Shown here: positions 27,277 to 35,972 of the stretch, one piece after another
How positions within the stretch are numbered: position 1 is the first letter of the stretch
How the letters are laid out: every line of letters begins with the position of its first letter
From: DATLMR01 sp035634255
GTDB taxonomy: Bacteria > Acidobacteriota > Blastocatellia > UBA7656
Length of the DNA stretch: 62,917 bases
Reading direction: 5' to 3'
Assembly: GCA_035634255.1 (NCBI GenBank)
Contig: DASQDI010000100.1
Coordinates: forward strand, 1-62,917
Notes under the pieces: model-generated
Databases searched by the model: none
What the model was told of the DNA's origin: nothing
The model's input: only the letters and a program-made list of their open reading frames with translations
Position numbers and translations under genes: made by a program

Positions 27277-27814
27277 AGAACCTCCGCCTTATAGCCATTC
27301 GCCGAGTTTCTGCCTGCTCAGAAAAGACCCGGTCGAGCGCTACGAAAAGGAATATGGACGCGGCCGTATCGGCCAGGACTTTCCAGCCGACGGTCTTGCC
27401 GAACCCCGCCCAGTTATTCACATGGGGCAGAGTCTGATCCAGCACCTGATCCTGCTCAAGCATTTGGTAAAGCCCGACAAAAAGCACCGTACTTGCCGCC
27501 GAGGCGAGTGCCACGACCGCGAGACGCGCAAGCGGGTTCTCCAGGGGGAACTTTATGCTCACAACAGCTATCAAATAGCCTATCAGCGTTTTCGTGAAAC
27601 CGCTAACGCCGAATATACCTCCGCTCACCACGTCTCCGCCATTGCCGGAGAAGAAGCCTACGAGCATCGCGAGCCGGGGGGAGCGCTGCAGGCTGAAGTA
27701 GACCGTCACCAGTAGCGGGAGGTCGATGTACCGAAAAAATCTCAGGTAATTCGGGAGCAACAGTTGCAGCAGGAGCGCGAACGCGATGGTCAAAGCGATT
27801 TTTAAGATCTGCAC
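27269..27814 (-). CDS. mreD: Rod shape-determining protein MreD
   Basis: 181 residues, five to six membrane helices, start 30 bases after mreC and end overlapping mrdA by 8. The sequence is weakly conserved, as usual for MreD, but the pattern (LQLLLPNYLRFFRYIDLP near the start, GGDVVSGGIFGVSGFTKTLIGYL in the middle) and the place between mreC and mrdA support the call. Confidence 0.9.
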   Translation of the reverse strand: MQILKIALTIAFALLLQLLLPNYLRFFRYIDLPLLVTVYFSLQRSPRLAMLVGFFSGNGGDVVSGGIFGVSGFTKTLIGYLIAVVSIKFPLENPLARLAVVALASAASTVLFVGLYQMLEQDQVLDQTLPHVNNWAGFGKTVGWKVLADTAASIFLFVALDRVFSEQAETRRMAIRRRFYE

Positions 27815-27844
27815 TCTTCCGGCTACCTCTGTCTGCTTAGCTTA

Positions 27845-28699
27845 TCACCTGGGCGTCGTCTCTTCTACAGTAATATCTTTCTGGTCGACGAGCAGCACGA
27901 AGACCTGCTCGACGCGGTCCACCGGGGCCGAGGGCCTGACGATTATCTTGTGCCACGAGGCGTTCGGGTCTACGTCCAGGCGCTCGACCCTGCCGACGAC
28001 GAGCCCCTTGGGGTAGATGCGGTCCAGCCCCGACGTGATGACCGCCTCCCCGACCTCGATCTTTTCGCTCGACGAGATGTTCTGAAGCTCGCACAGCCCC
28101 CCGTCCAGCCCGCGAACTTCGCCGTTCGCGCGGGAGGTCTGGAGCATCGCGCCCACGCCCGCGTGCTTGTCGGTGATGACCTGCACCACCGAGTGGACCG
28201 GGCCGACCGAGATCACCCGGCCGACGATGCCCGTCGCGGTGGCGACCGGCATGTTGCGCTTTACCCCGTCCGACGACCCGCGGTCTATGATCAGGCGGCG
28301 GAACCAGAGGCTCGTGTCGCGCGATATGACGTTGGCGGCGAGCTCCGCGTACTGCGGGCGGGTCGGGAGGGCGAGCTGCGCGCGGAGGACATCGTACTGC
28401 GCCGCCCGCTCGACGGCCTTGTCCCTCTCCTGCGTCAGCTCCTCCAGACGGGCCTCCAACTCGACGTTCCGCTGCTGGGCGTTCCGCATGTCCGCGTAGC
28501 CGTCTATGCCGCCGGTAACTTTGGAGACGCCCCAGTCCACGCCCCTGGCGATGGGGGTGAAGGCCGTCATCATCCAGGTGCCGAACAGGGTCTGCTCGCT
28601 GTCGGGGTGCCGGGCGGAGATGGCCATCAGGACAACCTGGCCGAACAATAATATGGCCAGCATCCACGGAGATTTCTGTTGTCCAGTCAGAGCGGTCAT
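27845..28699 (-). CDS. mreC: Cell shape-determining protein MreC
   Basis: 284 residues. An N-terminal helix (about 10-30), a coiled coil (about 70-105, NVELEARLEELTQERDKAVE) and the two beta-rich periplasmic domains with RDTSLWFRRLIIDRGSSDGV, GIVGRVISVGPVHSVVQVITD and GEAVITSGLDRIYPKGLVVG, the classic MreC signature. MreC links the MreB filament to PBP2. mreB ends 137 bases upstream. Confidence 0.95.
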   Translation of the reverse strand: MTALTGQQKSPWMLAILLFGQVVLMAISARHPDSEQTLFGTWMMTAFTPIARGVDWGVSKVTGGIDGYADMRNAQQRNVELEARLEELTQERDKAVERAAQYDVLRAQLALPTRPQYAELAANVISRDTSLWFRRLIIDRGSSDGVKRNMPVATATGIVGRVISVGPVHSVVQVITDKHAGVGAMLQTSRANGEVRGLDGGLCELQNISSSEKIEVGEAVITSGLDRIYPKGLVVGRVERLDVDPNASWHKIIVRPSAPVDRVEQVFVLLVDQKDITVEETTPR

Positions 28700-28836
28700 A
28701 TGAGATTAGGGCGAGGGCTGTTGAGAGTTATGCCGGGCGTTAGGCCCCGGCCTCCTGCGCGGCGCGAGCCGACTGCCGAAAGGCATTCTCTTTGGTAAAG
28801 AAGAATCCCGCGACTCCCGCCTCGACCTCATTGAGC

Positions 28837-29880
28837 TTACAGCCCGTGATGAAGCATGGTGTTTTCCCAGCTCACACGGCTCAACAAATCGAAATCAGCG
28901 AGCATTTTGCCCGTTCCGAGCGCGACGGACGAGAGGGGGTTCTCGGCCAGTGAAACGGGGACTCCTGTCTCGTGCATCAGCCGCTTGTCTATCCCCTTGA
29001 GCAGAGCGCCGCCGCCGGTCAGCACGATGCCGCGCTCCGCGATGTCGGCCGAAAGCTCGGGGGGGGTGCGCTCAAGCGCGACGCGGACGGCGTTGACGAC
29101 GGTCGAGATCGGGTCGGCCAGGGCCTCGCGCACTTCCTCGTCGGTGATGGTGATCGTTCTCGGCACGCCCTCGATCAGGTTGCGGCCCTTGATCTCCATC
29201 TGCATCGGCTCTTCCACGGGCCAGGCCGAGCCCAGCTCGATCTTGATCGACTCGGCGGTGCGCTCGCCGATGAGGAGGTTGTACTTCCGCTTGATGTATT
29301 GAATGATCGCTTCGTCCAGCTCGTTGCCCGCGATGCGGACGGCGCGGGAGTAGACGATGCCCGACAGAGAGATCACCGCGATGTCGGTCGTCCCGCCGCC
29401 GATGTCCACGATCATGTTGCCGTAAGGCTCGGTTATCGGCAGGCCCGCCCCGATGGCCGCGGCCATCGCCTCCGCGACCAGGTAGACCTTCGAGGCTTTC
29501 GCGCGGTAGGCGGCGTCCTCGACGGCGCGGCGCTCGACCTGGGTGATCTCGCCCGGCACCCCGATTACCACGCGCGGGGAGACCCAGGACCGGCCGTTGT
29601 GGGCCTTGCGGATGAAGTGCTGGAGCATCTTCTCGGTGACTTCGAAATCGGCGATGACGCCGTCCTTCATCGGGCGGATGGCGATGATGTTGCCCGGCGT
29701 GCGGCCGAGCATCTCCTTGGCCTCTTTGCCGACGGCTTCCACTTTGTTCGTTACTTTGTTTATCGCGACGATGGAGGGCTCGCTGACGACAATGCCCCGC
29801 CCCTTGGCGTAAACCAGGGTGTTCGCTGTTCCAAGGTCGATGGCTAGATCGCTGGAAAAGGGATTAAATAGATTTCTCAT
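28837..29880 (-). CDS. mreB: Rod shape-determining actin homologue MreB
   Basis: 347 residues, near the usual length. Actin-fold motifs: DLGTANTLVY (phosphate 1), RPMKDGVIADFEVTEKML, IVDIGGGTTDIAVISL (phosphate 2), and the adenosine motif IVLTGGGALLKGID. It heads the elongasome operon. About 800 bases without a gene lie upstream, which must hold its promoter. Confidence 0.97.
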   Translation of the reverse strand: MRNLFNPFSSDLAIDLGTANTLVYAKGRGIVVSEPSIVAINKVTNKVEAVGKEAKEMLGRTPGNIIAIRPMKDGVIADFEVTEKMLQHFIRKAHNGRSWVSPRVVIGVPGEITQVERRAVEDAAYRAKASKVYLVAEAMAAAIGAGLPITEPYGNMIVDIGGGTTDIAVISLSGIVYSRAVRIAGNELDEAIIQYIKRKYNLLIGERTAESIKIELGSAWPVEEPMQMEIKGRNLIEGVPRTITITDEEVREALADPISTVVNAVRVALERTPPELSADIAERGIVLTGGGALLKGIDKRLMHETGVPVSLAENPLSSVALGTGKMLADFDLLSRVSWENTMLHHGL

Positions 29881-30687
29881 CCTTGGTTAATCGTACTCGA
29901 ATGTTCTTCAAGTTCCTCGTGTGCTGCACCCGACTTCGGTCTTTGAAACTTCTGTCTCAAAAAGCGCGCTCACTTAAAGTATTCTTAACGGTTTATCAAG
30001 CAGTAATCCTGCTCTCAGCATCAAGGTACAACAATGACACAAAACTGATAACCAGCACAAACCTATAACCGTGCTGCTCAGCGCGCCTACCCGAGAATAC
30101 TTCCAGGATCTGGTTGCCCGCCGTTTTTCCCACTTATCGTCGGAGCGAAAGATTGAAATATATAAGGGAGGACGACAAAGCCCGCGGATTTTCGAAACGG
30201 TTGATGAGCCTTACGCGATGCCCTTTCCGCCTGTATTTTTAAAGACGCCCGCGTTAGCCCCGGACGCCTGCCATCTTGAATCGTGTAACGCGCCCCGCAC
30301 CGCATCGAGCCCGGTCAGTCAGCCCAAATCCAAGTAACGCCTTGGAGTAGGAAATCTAGCATGGCGGCATGGAACAATCAAGATGTTTTAGCTTATATAT
30401 TCCTGAAGTTTGGCGGAAATCTCGCTCACTTTCAGCCCGCCCTAACCGCCGGGTCCGCGCGCCCGCAAAGAGCCGCCCGGAGGCGGGGCGAATTGAACTG
30501 ATTCATGGTCGCGTGGTACAATCCGGATCTTTCGATCCGATCAAGTTGAGAAGGCATAGGCCATGTTGCTACGTACACCTTATTCAGTTCGCAGGGACCT
30601 TTTCGGGGACTAACCCTTCTTTGAAGACCGCGCCCGAAGTTTTGAGCTCATCTCAATTACCGTTTTCAGTCGTCGAATGGAGAAATC
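29881..30687. other. Gene-free divergent region between mreB and the aminotransferase gene
   Basis: About 800 bases. Short open frames on both strands (for example 30071-30337 and 30369-30704) show no family features and no good ribosome sites, so I leave them out. The region is more AT-rich near mreB. A sigma-70-like promoter for the aminotransferase gene and a small hairpin (30524-30539) are the only signals I can support. Confidence 0.6.
30493..30522 (+). promoter_or_regulatory. Sigma-70-like promoter for the aminotransferase gene
   Basis: TTGAAC (30493-30498) and TACAAT (30517-30522), 18 bases apart. The predicted transcript would start near 30529 and have a leader of about 160 bases with a short CGGATC-TTTC-GATCCG hairpin at 30524-30539. 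Confidence 0.45.
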
Positions 30688-32031
30688 ATGCAAACTCTCA
30701 TTAAAACCAAACTGCCAGAAATAAAGACCGCCCTGCCCGGCCCCAAGGCCAAAGAGTTCCTCGAAAAGGACGAAAAGTACATCTCCCCCAGCTACACCCG
30801 GAGCTACCCTCTGGTGATGAAGCGCGGGTACGGGGCGTTGATAGAGGACGTGGACGGCAACACGTTTTTGGACTTCAACGCCGGGGTCGCGGTGACGGCC
30901 CTGGGACACGGCCACCCCGAGATCGCCGAAGTGATAGCCGAGCAGGCGCGCCAGTTCACTCACATCAGCGGGACCGACTACTACTACCCCCAGCAGACTC
31001 AGCTCGCCGAAAAGTTGAACCAGATCACGCCGGGAGACTTTCTGAAGAAGGTCCATTACTCGAACTCCGGCGCTGAAGCGATGGAGGGGGCTCTCAAGGC
31101 CGCGGTCTATTCGACCAACCGGCACAAGTTCATCGCCTTCAGGGGCGCGTTTCACGGGCGCACTTTCGGGACCCTCTCCCTGACGGCCTCCCGAGCGGCC
31201 CAGCGCAAGGGCTTCGGGCCGCAGGCGCTCGATGTCACGCACGTCCCTTACGCGAACCCGATCCGCTTCCCGCTCGAACTTCGGGAGGGCGAAGGGCTGG
31301 GGCGGCGCGTGGCCCGCTACATCGAAGAGACCGTCTTCAAAACCACCGTCCACCCGCAGGACTGTGCGGCGATAGTAGTCGAGCCGGTTCAGGGCGAGGG
31401 CGGCTACGTGGTCCCGTCCCCGGACTTCTTCCCCGAACTCAGACGCATATGCGACGAGCACGGAATAGTCCTGATCGTCGACGAAGTCCAGTCGGGAATG
31501 GGCCGGACCGGGAAGATGTGGGCCGTCGAGCATTTCGGGGTCGTCCCCGACATCATTTGCATGGCGAAAGCCATCGGAGGCGGGCTGCCCCTCGGGATCA
31601 CCCTCACCCGTGATGACCTGATGCAATGGCACGTGGGCGCGCACGCCTCGACGTTCGGGGGGAACCCCGTCGCGATAGCCGCGTCCATGAAGACCTTCGA
31701 GATACTAGAAAACGGCGTCATGGATAACGCCGCGACTATCGGGGACTACATGCTTGAGGCTCTGCGCGAGCTTAAGGACAGATACGATTGCATCGTGGAT
31801 GTCCGAGGGCTCGGCCTCATGATCGGGATCGAATTCGCCCGCGACCCCCAGGCGGTCAGCCCGTGGCCCGAACTCAGAGACAGCGTCGTGACCGAGTGCT
31901 TCAACAGAGGGCTGGTCATACAGGGCGCGGGCGAGTCGGCCATCCGCTTCTCGCCCCCCCTGATCATCGACCGCGAGCAGGCCGACTTCGCCCTTAAGAC
32001 TTTCGAAGATTCCATCAAGGCTTCTTTGTAA
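30688..32031 (+). CDS. Class III PLP-dependent aminotransferase (4-aminobutyrate/acetylornithine type)
   Basis: 447 residues. Class III features: DVDGNTFLDFNAGVAVTALGHGHP at the N-terminus, HYSNSGAEAMEGALKAA, FRGAFHGRTFGTLSLTAS, the PLP-ring Asp in VDEVQSGMGRTGKMW, and the Schiff-base Lys in MAKAIGGGLPLG. The C-terminus carries FSPPLIIDREQADFAL. Length and motifs fit 4-aminobutyrate or acetylornithine transaminases and the related archaeal-type family; the exact amino donor cannot be told. It is a single gene with its own promoter and a hairpin after its stop. Confidence 0.93.
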   Translation: MQTLIKTKLPEIKTALPGPKAKEFLEKDEKYISPSYTRSYPLVMKRGYGALIEDVDGNTFLDFNAGVAVTALGHGHPEIAEVIAEQARQFTHISGTDYYYPQQTQLAEKLNQITPGDFLKKVHYSNSGAEAMEGALKAAVYSTNRHKFIAFRGAFHGRTFGTLSLTASRAAQRKGFGPQALDVTHVPYANPIRFPLELREGEGLGRRVARYIEETVFKTTVHPQDCAAIVVEPVQGEGGYVVPSPDFFPELRRICDEHGIVLIVDEVQSGMGRTGKMWAVEHFGVVPDIICMAKAIGGGLPLGITLTRDDLMQWHVGAHASTFGGNPVAIAASMKTFEILENGVMDNAATIGDYMLEALRELKDRYDCIVDVRGLGLMIGIEFARDPQAVSPWPELRDSVVTECFNRGLVIQGAGESAIRFSPPLIIDREQADFALKTFEDSIKASL

Positions 32032-32050
32032 TTAAGGATGAACGTGAGAA

Positions 32051-32088
32051 GCGGCAGGCTTCGGTATTGTAACCCCGAAGCCTGCCGC
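32051..32088. terminator. Terminator-like hairpin between convergent genes
   Basis: A 14-bp perfect stem (GCGGCAGGCTTCGG at 32051-32064, mirrored at 32075-32088) with a 10-base loop, just after the aminotransferase stop and before the convergent YmdB-like gene. There is no T-run. Confidence 0.7.
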
Positions 32089-32109
32089 CTTCCCGAGCAT
32101 TAGATGAAT

Positions 32110-32895
32110 TCAGGAAGCGCTCCTGACCTGAATCCTCTCTATCGAGACCGCCTTCCCCGTCCGCTCGTCGATTTCCACGACCACGCCGCTCAGCCTCGCG
32201 TCGCCCGTAGCGGTCTCGAACCTCGTCGGCATGCCCCTCAGAAACTTATTGATGACGAGGCCCGATTCGACCCCTATGATGCTGTCGTGGGGGCCGGTCA
32301 TCCCGAGGTCGCTGATGTAGGCCGTGCCGCCCGGAAGGACCTGCTCGTCGGCGGTCTGCACGTGCGTGTGGGTGCCGACGACGACCGAGACGCGCCCGTC
32401 GAGGTAGCGCCCGAGGGCGTATTTTTCGGAAGTGGCCTCGGCGTGGTGATCGACTATGATGACCGACGCGCGCGCGCCAACCTCTGAGAGCACCCGGTCC
32501 GCCGTCTTGAACGGGCAATCCGTGGGGGGCATGAATATCCGGCCCTGAAGATTGATCACTGCGACGGGGGTGCCGGAGTCGGTCGAGCCGAGCCACACCC
32601 CCCGCCCCGGCGTCTCGGGGGCGTAGTTGGCCGGCCTCAGCAGGCGGGGCTCCTTCTCGATGTATTGTATGACTTCCTTCTTGTCGTAAATGTGATTGCC
32701 CGAGGTCATGACATCGACGCCCGCGCTCAATATCTCCTCGCCGACGCGCGGATTCACGCCCGCGCCCGCCGCGGCGTTCTCGGCATTCGCCACCACGAAC
32801 TCCGCTTCGTACCGGTCCCTCAAGCGTTTCAGATGTTCGGACAGCACAGACCGGCCCGGCCTGCCGACGATATCGCCAATTATGATAGCCTTCAT
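32110..32895 (-). CDS. YmdB-family metallophosphoesterase (TIGR00282)
   Basis: 261 residues, full family length. Metal-binding motifs: GDIVGRPG (residues 7-14), NAENAAAG, SGNHIYDKK, IIVDHHAEATSEK and GTHTHVQTADE. Family members such as B. subtilis YmdB hydrolyse 2',3'-cyclic nucleotides in vitro and affect RNase Y and biofilm. Here the gene is alone, next to a structured non-coding stretch, not next to rny. Confidence 0.93.
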   Translation of the reverse strand: MKAIIIGDIVGRPGRSVLSEHLKRLRDRYEAEFVVANAENAAAGAGVNPRVGEEILSAGVDVMTSGNHIYDKKEVIQYIEKEPRLLRPANYAPETPGRGVWLGSTDSGTPVAVINLQGRIFMPPTDCPFKTADRVLSEVGARASVIIVDHHAEATSEKYALGRYLDGRVSVVVGTHTHVQTADEQVLPGGTAYISDLGMTGPHDSIIGVESGLVINKFLRGMPTRFETATGDARLSGVVVEIDERTGKAVSIERIQVRSAS

Positions 32896-33304
32896 TTCCC
32901 CTCCGGAATAAGTGCAGTTCTTATTAAAACACAGGAAGAAGTTTAAAGACTAACCGCCTGTAATTAATGGGAGGTCGCGGGGAGTTTGAGGGAAGCGAGG
33001 GCAACCGCTCAGCCGTGTGCCTTACCAATTTAGATCCTGTTCTATAACAGGTGGGTGACCAGAACGCTGGTGCCTTCGCATCCCCGATCCTGTGGGGCAT
33101 TGCTCTAACCACCGCTATACCCGGCCCCCGTTGCGTTGACGTTGGAAAAAAATTGGCAAGTCAATCACAAACTTTGCAGAAGCCCTCAACCAGATCGGAT
33201 CATACACGACCGTTTTATCGGCGGTCAAGAAAACAATATTTCGCCCCTGACTTTCGGGGGTCGCGTCGGCATGCGGGAGGTCGGGGATTTCGGAGCTCGT
33301 GGAC

Positions 33305-33349
33305 AAAAAAAGAGGACGAGACCTCTAGCACACCCAGCATCTCGTCCTC
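33305..33349 (-). terminator. Strong Rho-independent terminator, minus strand
   Basis: Ten-base perfect stem (GAGGACGAGA at 33312-33321, mirrored at 33340-33349) around an 18-base loop; on the minus strand it is followed directly by seven Ts (A-run 33305-33311). It ends either the methyltransferase transcript (gene stop at 33465) or a separate small RNA. Confidence 0.85.
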
Positions 33350-33400
33350 TACCATTCCGCTCACATCAGGAATTGAGGAGGCACCTCAATTGCTGCTTTT
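33305..33400 (-). ncRNA. Candidate small RNA: two hairpins and a poly-U tail
   Basis: Read on the minus strand, from about 33400: an 8-bp hairpin (arms 33384-33391 and 33371-33378, 5-base loop), a linker with a tRNA-Leu-like string GAGCGGAATGGTAGA, then the 10-bp terminator stem and seven Us. That is about 95 nt with the layout of a bacterial sRNA. It may instead be the 3' end of the methyltransferase mRNA or a decayed tRNA. No promoter is identified. Confidence 0.35.
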
Positions 33401-33464
33401 AGTTAGTAGATTTTTACCACACCTGCCCGCGTCAATGCAAGCCGCGCGTCCGGCCGAAGAGGCT

Positions 33465-34274
33465 CTACCTGACCCCGGCGATCAGCGTCGCCTTTATCGA
33501 CACCTCGAAAGGCTGCTCGTACCGCTCCCGGTCTATGAGCGAGACGATCCGGTCATAGACTTCCGCCCTCCTCTCTTCCGGCAGTATCGAAAGCCATGCC
33601 GCGAGGAACGTGTCCCGGATCAAAGGCGACTCCATAAAATGGCGCCCGGTCTCAAACAGGAACTCCTCTTTGCTCGACAGGCTGTCGGCCTCGCGCAAGC
33701 CGAGGTCCCGCGCCATGTCCACCGCGTCAGAGACCGTCGGGCGCTCCTTGATCAGGGCCTCAAGCGAGGCCCACACCTCTTCCACGATGCCTAACCCGAG
33801 CAGGGCTTCCCAGTAGATCGAGAAGAACTCGTCGAAGCTCCCTCTGGTAACCAGCTTCAGGATCACTCTCGCGCCGGGTTTGGCGACCCGCAGCATCTCG
33901 GAGAGCACCCGGCCCGCCTGATCCGGGGGGGTCATCGAAGCGTCCCCGATGACGAGGTCGAACTCGCCCGAGCCGAAAGGGAGGGCCGTGGCCGAGGCCT
34001 GTTCGAAGGAGAGGTCCTTGACTTTCTTAACCAGAGCTTTCGCGCGCGCAATCTCCAACCGCTCGAAGTCCGGGTCGACCGCGATCATCACCCCCCTGCC
34101 TTCCAGCTGCCCCGCCAGCTCGATGGCATGCTCGCCCGTCCCCGTGTTCACGTCGAGAATCCGGCCTTCGAGTTCAAGCTCCGAGTTCTCGTTGATCAGG
34201 GTGTCGAACCGGTCGCGCCATTCGGGTGTGATGAAGAGGTCGTACCTGTATGCCAGTTCTTTTTCTGTGCTCAT
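33465..34274 (-). CDS. Class I SAM-dependent methyltransferase
   Basis: 269 residues from ATG 34274 (AGGAG lies very close upstream; an in-frame start at 34355 would add 27 residues with no family support). The SAM-binding motif I reads ILDVNTGTGEHAIELA (residues 39-54), with Asn where Gly is common; then VMIAVDPDFERLEIA (motif II), SGEFDLVIGDASMTPPDQAG and VAKPGARVILKL. It resembles UbiE/ArsM-like small-molecule methyltransferases, with a C-terminal extension of about 110 residues. Substrate unknown. The subtilase gene diverges from it. Confidence 0.88.
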   Translation of the reverse strand: MSTEKELAYRYDLFITPEWRDRFDTLINENSELELEGRILDVNTGTGEHAIELAGQLEGRGVMIAVDPDFERLEIARAKALVKKVKDLSFEQASATALPFGSGEFDLVIGDASMTPPDQAGRVLSEMLRVAKPGARVILKLVTRGSFDEFFSIYWEALLGLGIVEEVWASLEALIKERPTVSDAVDMARDLGLREADSLSSKEEFLFETGRHFMESPLIRDTFLAAWLSILPEERRAEVYDRIVSLIDRERYEQPFEVSIKATLIAGVR

Positions 34275-34406
34275 ACTCCTACTCTTTCCCCAAGATATTA
34301 ACACCATAATAAAACCGCCGCGAAGCAGGCCGAGTGCGTAAGAGAATTGCGGCACCGGTCGCCTGCCGCTAGAATATTAACTTGAATTCAACGACCAGGG
34401 ACTAAA

Positions 34407-35765
34407 ATGCACTCAACAAAAATACCATGCCCCGTTTGCCAGAAAGACGCGGACCCCGACTCCGTCATACAGCCCGAGGCAATCGAAGATTCGATAAAAT
34501 CTCTGCTCACGGTCAACACGCACCAGTGGGTGCCGGGCAAGATAATCTGCGCGCCCTGCCTGGGGCGCTTCCACAATCTGCGCGACGAGCTCGGGGCGGC
34601 GTTCCCGAATTTTGCGCAGCAGGAGAAGAAGATTCTCCCGACCCCTATGCGCCTCGAAGCCCCGGACGAGTACCGGGGCCGGGGCGTCACCATCGCGTTC
34701 CTCGACGCGGGGTTTTACGCGCACCCCGACCTCGTTCAACCGCACAACAGGATTCTCAAGTACGTAAACATCGTTGACCGGACGCGCCCGACCGACCTGC
34801 GCACGCCCAGGGTCTCTTCGTGGCATGGGATGATGACCTCCGTGGTCGCCGCGGGCAACGGGTACCTGTCGGGCGGGCTGTACCGGGGCATCGCCTCCGA
34901 AGCGGACATCGTGCTCGTCAAGGTCGGCAGGTCTTCCCGCATCCGCCATCGCGACATCTCGGCCGGGCTGCGGTGGGTGATTCGCAACCGCGAGCAGTTT
35001 AATATAAGGATAGTCAACATCTCCTGCGGGGGGGACTACGAGGCGAGCTACCTGACGGATGAGCTGTCGCAGGCGGCCGAGGACGCGACCCGCGCGGGGC
35101 TCGTAGTCGTCGCGGCCTCGGGGAACTCGGGCCACCTGCCGAACCACCCGGTCCTCCCACCCGCTTCCGCGCCCTCGGTCATCACGGTCGGGGGGCTCGA
35201 CGACAAGAACAACCTTGAGTTTCATGACAACGACATTTACCGGTCGAGCTTCGGCCCCACGATAGACGGGCTCCAGAAGCCCGAGGTCATCGCGCCGGGC
35301 ATCTGGGTCGCCGCGCCCATTCTTCCCGGCACCCCCACGTCGGACCAGGCGAGGCTCCTGTCACTCCTCGAAAGCGCCAGCGACCCGGACCTGAGGCGCA
35401 TCGTGAAAGAGAACGCGGGGATCGACGAGGACCTCGATCAGGCGGCCGACCTCGCCCCGTACCTTTTGCGCCAGATCGTGTGGATCAAGGTGCGCGATAA
35501 CAGCGTCATCAGCGGCCATTACAAGCACGTGGATGGGACCAGTTTCGCCGCCCCCATAGTCTCGTCAATCGCCGCGCAGATGCTTGAGGCCGTTCCCGAC
35601 CTCACGCCTCAGCAGGTCACGCTCGCCCTGATAAAGTCGGCCATTCGAATCCCCCACGTGAGCACCGACCAGCAGGGTTGGGGCATGGTCAATCCGTCCG
35701 CGGCAATCGGGACGGCGAAGGCCATCCGCCTCCACGCGAGCCGGGAGGATCACATGGTCGCGTGA
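34407..35765 (+). CDS. Cytoplasmic subtilisin-like (S8) protease with N-terminal CxxC/CxxC motif
   Basis: 452 residues without signal peptide. Residues 1-60 hold two CxxC pairs (Cys8/11 and Cys48/51) spaced like a zinc ribbon. The S8 domain follows: Asp100 (AFLDAGFY; the usual DTG is DAG), His140 (SSWHGMMTSVVAAG), oxyanion Asn240 (AASGNSGH) and Ser379 (GTSFAAPIV). An insert at about 312-370 separates the last strand from the serine helix. Subtilases are usually exported; the lack of a leader and the zinc motif point to an intracellular role with a specific target. It is divergent from a methyltransferase gene. Confidence 0.92.
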   Translation: MHSTKIPCPVCQKDADPDSVIQPEAIEDSIKSLLTVNTHQWVPGKIICAPCLGRFHNLRDELGAAFPNFAQQEKKILPTPMRLEAPDEYRGRGVTIAFLDAGFYAHPDLVQPHNRILKYVNIVDRTRPTDLRTPRVSSWHGMMTSVVAAGNGYLSGGLYRGIASEADIVLVKVGRSSRIRHRDISAGLRWVIRNREQFNIRIVNISCGGDYEASYLTDELSQAAEDATRAGLVVVAASGNSGHLPNHPVLPPASAPSVITVGGLDDKNNLEFHDNDIYRSSFGPTIDGLQKPEVIAPGIWVAAPILPGTPTSDQARLLSLLESASDPDLRRIVKENAGIDEDLDQAADLAPYLLRQIVWIKVRDNSVISGHYKHVDGTSFAAPIVSSIAAQMLEAVPDLTPQQVTLALIKSAIRIPHVSTDQQGWGMVNPSAAIGTAKAIRLHASREDHMVA

Positions 35766-35972
35766 GTGTAAAGTTGCGGATTCAACTTTCTGTATGCTAG
35801 AAATCTCTTACCCGGATTATGTTTGTAAAAGTAATGTAAAACGTTGATCCTAAGTATTTTCTTTATGAACGCAGTACAGTAAGGTGCGTATAAGCTGGGT
35901 GAGAAAAGTACGGGCCGTCTTACAGGAAGGGACGCCTGTCGCAGATACATTCAAAGGAGATAAAAGAGAGAT

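Larger units (their letters stand above)
32896..33464. other. Structured gene-free region with tRNA-like fragments and hairpins
   Basis: About 570 bases without a credible protein gene. Minus-strand sequence from 33129 to about 33000 contains D-arm-like stretches (AGCGGTGGTTAGAGCA and TAAATTGGTAAGGCA), an ACCAG/CTGGT hairpin and a CCTGTT/AACAGG hairpin, but no T-arm and no seven-base acceptor pairing. It looks like decayed tRNA or another structured RNA. A candidate small RNA lies at 33305-33400. Confidence 0.4.

Noticed and set aside
28706..28831. 41-codon Arg-rich frame between mreB and mreC
   Set aside because: No ribosome site fit and a random-looking composition; it looks like GC-rich noise.
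30071..30704. Short frames in the gene-free region before the aminotransferase
   Set aside because: No motif, no ribosome site, and one overlaps the start of the real gene.
33020..33130. A real tRNA gene on the minus strand
   Set aside because: D-arm-like strings exist, but I cannot pair an acceptor stem or find a T-arm consensus, so I report it only as tRNA-like.
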